Position numbers and translations under genes: made by a program. 15,379 nucleotides of DNA from REEB48 sp964355085 (lineage in GTDB: Bacteria > Patescibacteriota > Minisyncoccia > UBA6257 > 02-FULL-45-10c). The notes under the pieces were generated by a model, which made no database searches, was not told the origin of the DNA, and worked only from the letters and a program-made list of their open reading frames with translations. Location of the stretch: the NCBI GenBank assembly GCA_964355085.1, contig CAYHBW010000022.1:1-15379 (forward strand), written 5' to 3'. Each line of letters begins with the position of its first letter. The first letter of the stretch is position 1. Positions 12,504 to 15,379 of this stretch are shown here, piece after piece.

Positions 12504-12520
12504 CGTCTCGTCGCGAGACG
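12504..12520. other. Hairpin in the tRNA-Ser leader
   Basis: Perfect 7-bp inverted repeat CGTCTCG-TCG-CGAGACG between the promoter and the mature tRNA 5' end. There is no T-tract, so it is not a terminator. It parallels the GC-rich hairpin in the tRNA-Gly leader. Confidence 0.55.
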
Positions 12521-12547
12521 AGGTTTGCCGGATTATTTAAACGATAC

Positions 12548-12634
12548 GGAGGCGTGGCCGAGTGGCTGAAGGCAGCATCCTGCTAAGATGTTAACCGGGA
12601 AACCGGTTCGAAGGTTCGAATCCTTCCGCCTCCG
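12548..12634 (+). tRNA. tRNA-Ser(GCT)
   Basis: A class II tRNA of 87 nt: acceptor GGAGGCG/CGCCTCC, anticodon arm GCATC-CTGCTAA-GATGT (anticodon GCT), a long variable arm with stem AACCGG/CCGGTT, T arm GAAGG-TTCGAAT-CCTTC, and discriminator G. CCA is not encoded (CAA follows). A weak hairpin ACCACC/GGTGGT (12645-12661) follows without a T run. A damaged copy of the tRNA's 3' end lies at 12677-12734. Confidence 0.95.
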
Positions 12635-12676
12635 CAATTTTCAAACCACCTTTACGGTGGTAAGAAAATTTCTGGC

Positions 12677-12734
12677 GAAGATTCGAATCGGGAGAATCCC
12701 TGCCCGCCCTTGGAGGGCTTCCGCCTCCGCAATT
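12677..12734 (+). repeat. Interrupted duplicate of the tRNA-Ser 3' end
   Basis: GAAGATTCGAATC (12677-12689) copies the T arm of tRNA-Ser (GAAGGTTCGAATC, 12610-12622, one change), and CTTCCGCCTCCGCAATT (12718-12734) copies 12623-12639 exactly. In the tRNA these two blocks are contiguous; in the copy they are separated by 28 nt (12690-12717) made of GGGAG...CCC and a GCCCGCC-containing inverted repeat. The copy is therefore a 3' tRNA fragment with an insertion in the T stem. Confidence 0.75.
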
Positions 12735-12762
12735 ATCAGCTTTGAGATAGTAGAATAAATTT

Positions 12763-13035
12763 ATGTCCAACCCTCTTTCGCGTAAAGCTTCAGGCGGGCG
12801 AAGAAAGGCTGCGGTGCATATTCTGCCTGCGGATTTGCGGAAATCCATCGCTTCCGTTACGTCAGTGCAGGCGATATGGGATGATATTACGCCGCTTGCC
12901 CACAATGAGTGGATCTGCTGGGTCATATCCGGGAAAAAATCGGAAACCAGAAACATCCGCATCAGAAAGGCGCTTTTAAAGATGAAAGGCGGAATACGCC
13001 GTCCTTGCTGCTGGGCCGGCTGTCCTCATCGTTGA
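12763..13035 (+). CDS. YdeI/OmpD-associated (OmdA-domain) family protein
   Basis: A 90-residue basic protein equal to the C-terminal OmdA-type domain of YdeI-like proteins: an LPADLRKSI helix, AIWDDITPLAHNEWICWVIS, KKSETRNIRIRKALLKMKGG and the characteristic RRPCCWAGCPHR end with three cysteines. Family members are annotated as bacteriocin-protection or envelope-associated proteins, but a biochemical role is not established. The single-domain length is short compared with full YdeI (near 190-200 residues), though single-domain forms occur. The ATG at 12763 lacks a clear Shine-Dalgarno. No terminator hairpin was seen after the stop before the promoter at 13098. Confidence 0.8.
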   Translation: MSNPLSRKASGGRRKAAVHILPADLRKSIASVTSVQAIWDDITPLAHNEWICWVISGKKSETRNIRIRKALLKMKGGIRRPCCWAGCPHR

Positions 13036-13097
13036 AATGATCATCATCGCTGCATTCCACGTTTCTTTTCCTGTTTAAATTTATTTTTTTAAAATCA

Positions 13098-13127
13098 TTG
13101 ACAATCATTTCCTGTTCAAGGTATATT
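13098..13127 (+). promoter_or_regulatory. Sigma70 promoter for the 46-residue gene
   Basis: TTGACA (13098-13103), 18-nt spacer, TATATT (13122-13127). The predicted start near 13134 leaves a 36-nt leader ending in GGAGGG (13159-13164), 5 nt before the ATG. Confidence 0.75.
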
Positions 13128-13169
13128 TTCAAAGTTCTTTAAATATGAAATAAGAAATGGAGGGTCCGT

Positions 13170-13310
13170 ATGTCTACGGTCCAGCGCTGGCTGAGCGGCA
13201 GGTTCGTCAACGGCAAGAAGCCGCAGAAACGCGAGCCGAAGAAAGTCCACCTGGAGAAGCGGAAATACCCGCGTCCACCCGAGCGGCTTTTCCGCCCTCC
13301 CTGCGATTGA
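13170..13310 (+). CDS. Small basic protein of 46 residues, unrecognised
   Basis: A short ORF with a full set of signals: TTGACA-N18-TATATT promoter, Shine-Dalgarno GGAGGG 5 nt before ATG 13170, TGA stop at 13308-13310, and a terminator whose stem begins at the last base of the stop. The protein starts MSTVQRWLSGRFVNGKKPQK and is very rich in Lys, Arg and Pro, with one cysteine near the end (RPPCD). No membrane segment is present. Almost every codon ends in G or C, unlike neighbouring genes, which suggests either high expression or another origin. Its charge suits RNA or ribosome binding, and infB lies next downstream, but that is only inference. The longer overlapping frame at 13157 lacks a ribosome-binding site. 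Confidence 0.72.
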   Translation: MSTVQRWLSGRFVNGKKPQKREPKKVHLEKRKYPRPPERLFRPPCD

Positions 13311-13332
13311 TCCGCCTGACGGCGGATTTTTT
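13310..13332 (+). terminator. Rho-independent terminator after the 46-residue gene
   Basis: Stem ATCCGCC/GGCGGAT (13310-13316 with 13321-13327), loop TGAC, followed by TTTTTT. Confidence 0.9.
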
Positions 13333-13345
13333 AATTCCGGCATTC

Positions 13346-13377
13346 CAGCCCTGGTCTCTTATAAGAGACCAGGGCTG
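13346..13377. repeat. Perfect 32-bp palindrome upstream of infB
   Basis: CAGCCCTGGTCTCTTA (13346-13361) is followed immediately by its exact reverse complement (13362-13377), with no spacer. In RNA it would form a stem of about 14 bp followed by ACTTTATTC, a poor T-tract. It may be a weak second terminator or a site for a dimeric DNA-binding protein. Confidence 0.75.
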
Positions 13378-13459
13378 ACTTTATTCATCCTCAAGTAAAC
13401 AATTTTTCATGTGTCCAGGCGAAGCTTGATATGACGACCTCGCGGTTGGAGAGTTTCAT

Positions 13460-14950
13460 TTGTCTAAATCTATTTTTAGTGGTATTTTAAAGATGCTCGA
13501 TATGTCTTCAACAAACGCAAACAACTTAAAACGTCCGCCGGTGGTGGTAGTCGTCGGTCATGTGGACCACGGCAAAACCAGCCTGCTCGACTATATCCGC
13601 AAGTCAAATGTAGCCGCTAAAGAAGCCGGCGGTATTACGCAATCAGTCGGAGCTTATGAAATAGAGCATGAAGGCCGGAAAATAACCTTCATCGACACTC
13701 CGGGACACGAGGCGTTTTCCAAGATGCGCGTCCGCGGCGCCAATGTGGCTGATGTGGCTATTCTGGTTGTTGCCGCCGATGAAGGCGTGAAGCCGCAGAC
13801 AAAAGAAGCTCTGAAAGCTCTGCTTGTTTCCGAAACGCCGTATGTTGTGGCGCTTACAAAGACTGATAAGAACACGGCTGACATCGAAAAAGTCCAGAAC
13901 GAACTGGGAGCCAACGAAGTTTTTCTTGAAGGTCGCGGTGGAAGCATCGGTTGGCATGGAGTTTCATCCAAAACCGGGGAAGGCGTGAAAGAACTTCTGG
14001 ATCTCGTTCTTCTCACTTATGACGTCGAGGATCTTTCTTATGATCCGAATGCGAATGCGAGCGGAATGATTCTGGAAGCCAAACTTGAAAACAAGCGCGG
14101 CAACACAGTGACCGTTATTTTGAAAAACGGGACTTTGCGCAAAGGCGATCTGATCGCGACTGCAAGCGCGAAAGGAAAAGTGAAAGTTCTGGAGAATTTC
14201 CTCGCAAAGCAGGTTGCGGAATTGGTTCCTTCCAGTCCGGCGGTGATTTTCGGGTTTGAAGAATTGCCGGCAGTCGGGGAGGAATTCCAGGCGGGAAAAC
14301 TTTCGGCAAAAGAAATGGAGGCAGTCGTGAAAAAGGCATCCAGCCGAGTGACCGGAAGCAAGACCAAAGACGATCAGACAGTCCGTCTTATTTTGAAAGC
14401 GGATGTGGCCGGTTCTCTCGAGGCGTTGAACGATCTTTTGCATAAAATTCCGATCACCCAGGGACAGCGTTTGGAAGTCATCAGCCAGTCAGTCGGTGAA
14501 ATTTCCGACGGCGATGTCAAAGACGCGCTCGCGACCGGAGCTTTCATAATCGGATTCAAATCCTATCCTTCCCGCGCCGCGGAAAATCTCGCCCGCGTCC
14601 ATGATATCCGGATTGTTACTGACGAGATAATCTACAAGCTTCTGGAATTGATCGAAAAGATGTTTTTGGAAATGCGCGAAGGCAAGCATTCCGGCGAGCT
14701 TCAGATCCTTGCGACTTTCAGCGCCAAAGGCGATGTGCAGACCATCGGCGGAAAAGTAACCCGCGGGAAAATCCTCAACAAGGCCTGGCTGGAAGTGAAG
14801 CGCGAAGGCAAGATTCTCGGAAAAGGGAAAGTCGTCAGTCTTCAGCAGAATAAAAAAGACGCGAATATGGTCCCGGACGGAAGCGAATGCGGAATGCTTT
14901 TCGATTGTCCGGTGAAGATTGAGATCGGAGATCTCTTGCTTCAGCCCTAG
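13460..14950 (+). CDS. infB: Translation initiation factor IF-2 (short form)
   Basis: GTPase that brings initiator tRNA to the 30S subunit and promotes subunit joining. At 496 residues it has only about 25 residues before the G domain, unlike the long N-terminal region of most bacterial IF-2. G motifs: GHVDHGKT (33-40), GGITQ (57-61), DTPGH (79-83), G4 TKTD at 133-136 (the usual motif is NKxD), and SSK at 169-171 for G5. Then come domain II (about 205-290), the alpha/beta domain III (about 305-400) and the initiator-tRNA-binding C2 domain ending DCPVKIEIGDLLLQP. The start is TTG 13460, preceded by GGAGAG at 6 nt; ATG 13493 and ATG 13502 have poorer sites. No convincing own promoter was found. 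rbfA follows after 49 nt, the usual bacterial order. Confidence 0.96.
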   Translation: MSKSIFSGILKMLDMSSTNANNLKRPPVVVVVGHVDHGKTSLLDYIRKSNVAAKEAGGITQSVGAYEIEHEGRKITFIDTPGHEAFSKMRVRGANVADVAILVVAADEGVKPQTKEALKALLVSETPYVVALTKTDKNTADIEKVQNELGANEVFLEGRGGSIGWHGVSSKTGEGVKELLDLVLLTYDVEDLSYDPNANASGMILEAKLENKRGNTVTVILKNGTLRKGDLIATASAKGKVKVLENFLAKQVAELVPSSPAVIFGFEELPAVGEEFQAGKLSAKEMEAVVKKASSRVTGSKTKDDQTVRLILKADVAGSLEALNDLLHKIPITQGQRLEVISQSVGEISDGDVKDALATGAFIIGFKSYPSRAAENLARVHDIRIVTDEIIYKLLELIEKMFLEMREGKHSGELQILATFSAKGDVQTIGGKVTRGKILNKAWLEVKREGKILGKGKVVSLQQNKKDANMVPDGSECGMLFDCPVKIEIGDLLLQP

Positions 14951-14999
14951 TTTCTGACCACGACTTTTTAACTTTAAGACATTCGACTTTCGACTATTC

Positions 15000-15347
15000 A
15001 TGTACCAACGATATCAACGGGTCACCAGTCTAATCCAGGAGGAATTGAATAAGATAATTTTACGCGAAATGGAATTCGACGGAGCGTTGGTGACTGTCAC
15101 TGAAGTCCAGGTGCAGAAGGATCTGGATTACGCTAATGTCCTGGTTTCCGTGATTCCGAATGAGAGATCCGAGGATGTCCTGGGAATTCTTGCGAAGTCC
15201 TCCAAATATCTTGAACATATGCTTTTTAAGAAGATAAACATCCGTCCGATGCCGGTCATCCGTTTCATTCTCGACAAGGGATTATCCAACGCGGCGGAAA
15301 TCGAAAAGAGGTTTTTGGAAATTGAAAAACAGGAAAAGGGGGAGTAG
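15000..15347 (+). CDS. rbfA: Ribosome-binding factor A
   Basis: A 115-residue KH-like protein needed for late 30S maturation and 16S 5'-end processing. The start RYQRVTSLIQEELNKIILRE, the LVTVTEVQVQKDLDYANVLV strand region and the C-terminal RPMPVIRFILDKGLSNAAEI fit the family, and the length is normal. It lies 49 nt after infB on the same strand, the classic infB-rbfA order, and is probably co-transcribed. No Shine-Dalgarno precedes ATG 15000; the gap holds three CGACT-type repeats (CGACTTT, CGACTTT, CGACTAT) of unknown meaning. Confidence 0.93.
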   Translation: MYQRYQRVTSLIQEELNKIILREMEFDGALVTVTEVQVQKDLDYANVLVSVIPNERSEDVLGILAKSSKYLEHMLFKKINIRPMPVIRFILDKGLSNAAEIEKRFLEIEKQEKGE

Positions 15348-15363
15348 GATATTATAAATACAT

Positions 15364-15379
15364 GGCCATGTAGCCAAGT
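15364..15379 (+). tRNA. 5' end of a tRNA gene, cut by the window edge
   Basis: GGCCATGTAGCCAAGT looks like a 7-nt acceptor strand (GGCCATG), TA, and the first part of a D arm (GCC-AAGT). TATAAA (15353-15358) just upstream would be a suitable -10. The identity cannot be read; tRNA-Cys genes often start in a similar way, but this is a guess. Confidence 0.5.

Noticed and set aside
12591..12962. 123-residue minus-strand frame ending in EAEGFEPSNRFPG
   Set aside because: It reads antisense through tRNA-Ser; this tail is a well-known artefact of translating tRNA-Ser genes. The YdeI-like gene on the plus strand explains the rest.
13157..13378. 73-residue plus-strand open frame overlapping the small gene
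   Set aside because: It has no ribosome-binding site and runs through a terminator and half of the palindrome. The 13170 frame has the Shine-Dalgarno and stops exactly at the terminator.
1..15379. CRISPR array, insertion sequence, prophage or restriction/defence genes
   Set aside because: No regularly spaced repeats, transposase, integrase, phage structural or nuclease motifs were seen in any frame.

Overview
The window looks like a chromosomal segment of a small-genome bacterium, most likely a member of the Candidate Phyla Radiation (Patescibacteria). The evidence is indirect: an initiation factor IF-2 of only about 496 residues with no long N-terminal region, many short unrecognised membrane proteins, tRNA genes without an encoded CCA end, GC-rich palindromic repeats, and tight packing with short intergenic gaps. 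TGA is used as a stop (thrA, the membrane glycosyltransferase gene, the 46-residue gene at 13170), so the recoded Gracilibacteria/SR1 code does not apply.

Layout. (1) 1-4348, + strand: the 3' part of a bifunctional aspartate kinase/homoserine dehydrogenase gene, aspartate-semialdehyde dehydrogenase, an overlapping shikimate-kinase-like gene and a GT87-like polytopic membrane glycosyltransferase. The first two make homoserine from aspartate. The shikimate-kinase-like gene sits where a homoserine kinase would be expected. (2) 4370-6150: an HD-domain protein (-), a small VGD-type protein with a strong Shine-Dalgarno placed before an ATA codon (+), and a membrane-anchored protein (-), each with its own promoter and/or terminator. 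(3) 6299-7882: an independently transcribed, structured RNA of about 257 nt, then two paralogous small proteins resembling Xre/MbcA/ParS-type antitoxin C-terminal domains, convergent around a tRNA-Gly gene. Each of these units has a near-consensus sigma70 promoter with a 17-bp spacer and a Rho-independent terminator. (4) 7893-9245: a SemiSWEET/PQ-loop protein (-), a DUF2975 membrane protein with an Xre regulator (+, a YoaS/YozG-type pair) and tRNA-Arg(GCG). (5) 9243-12422: a two-TM protein with D-Ala-D-Ala ligase (-), a 264-bp imperfect inverted repeat that may be a structured RNA, the ArfB ribosome-rescue hydrolase (-), and two small membrane proteins. (6) 12453-13377: tRNA-Ser(GCT) with an interrupted duplicate of its 3' end, a YdeI/OmdA-domain protein, a 46-residue basic smORF with complete expression signals, and a perfect 32-bp palindrome. 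(7) 13460-15379: infB, rbfA and the 5' end of another tRNA, a translation cluster.

The most promising unexplained items are the two RNA-like elements (6334-6590 and 10708-10971), the 46-residue smORF, the shikimate-kinase-like gene in the threonine operon, and the possible AUA start. No insertion sequence, CRISPR array, prophage or defence system was seen. All family assignments are by eye from motifs; nothing was searched.
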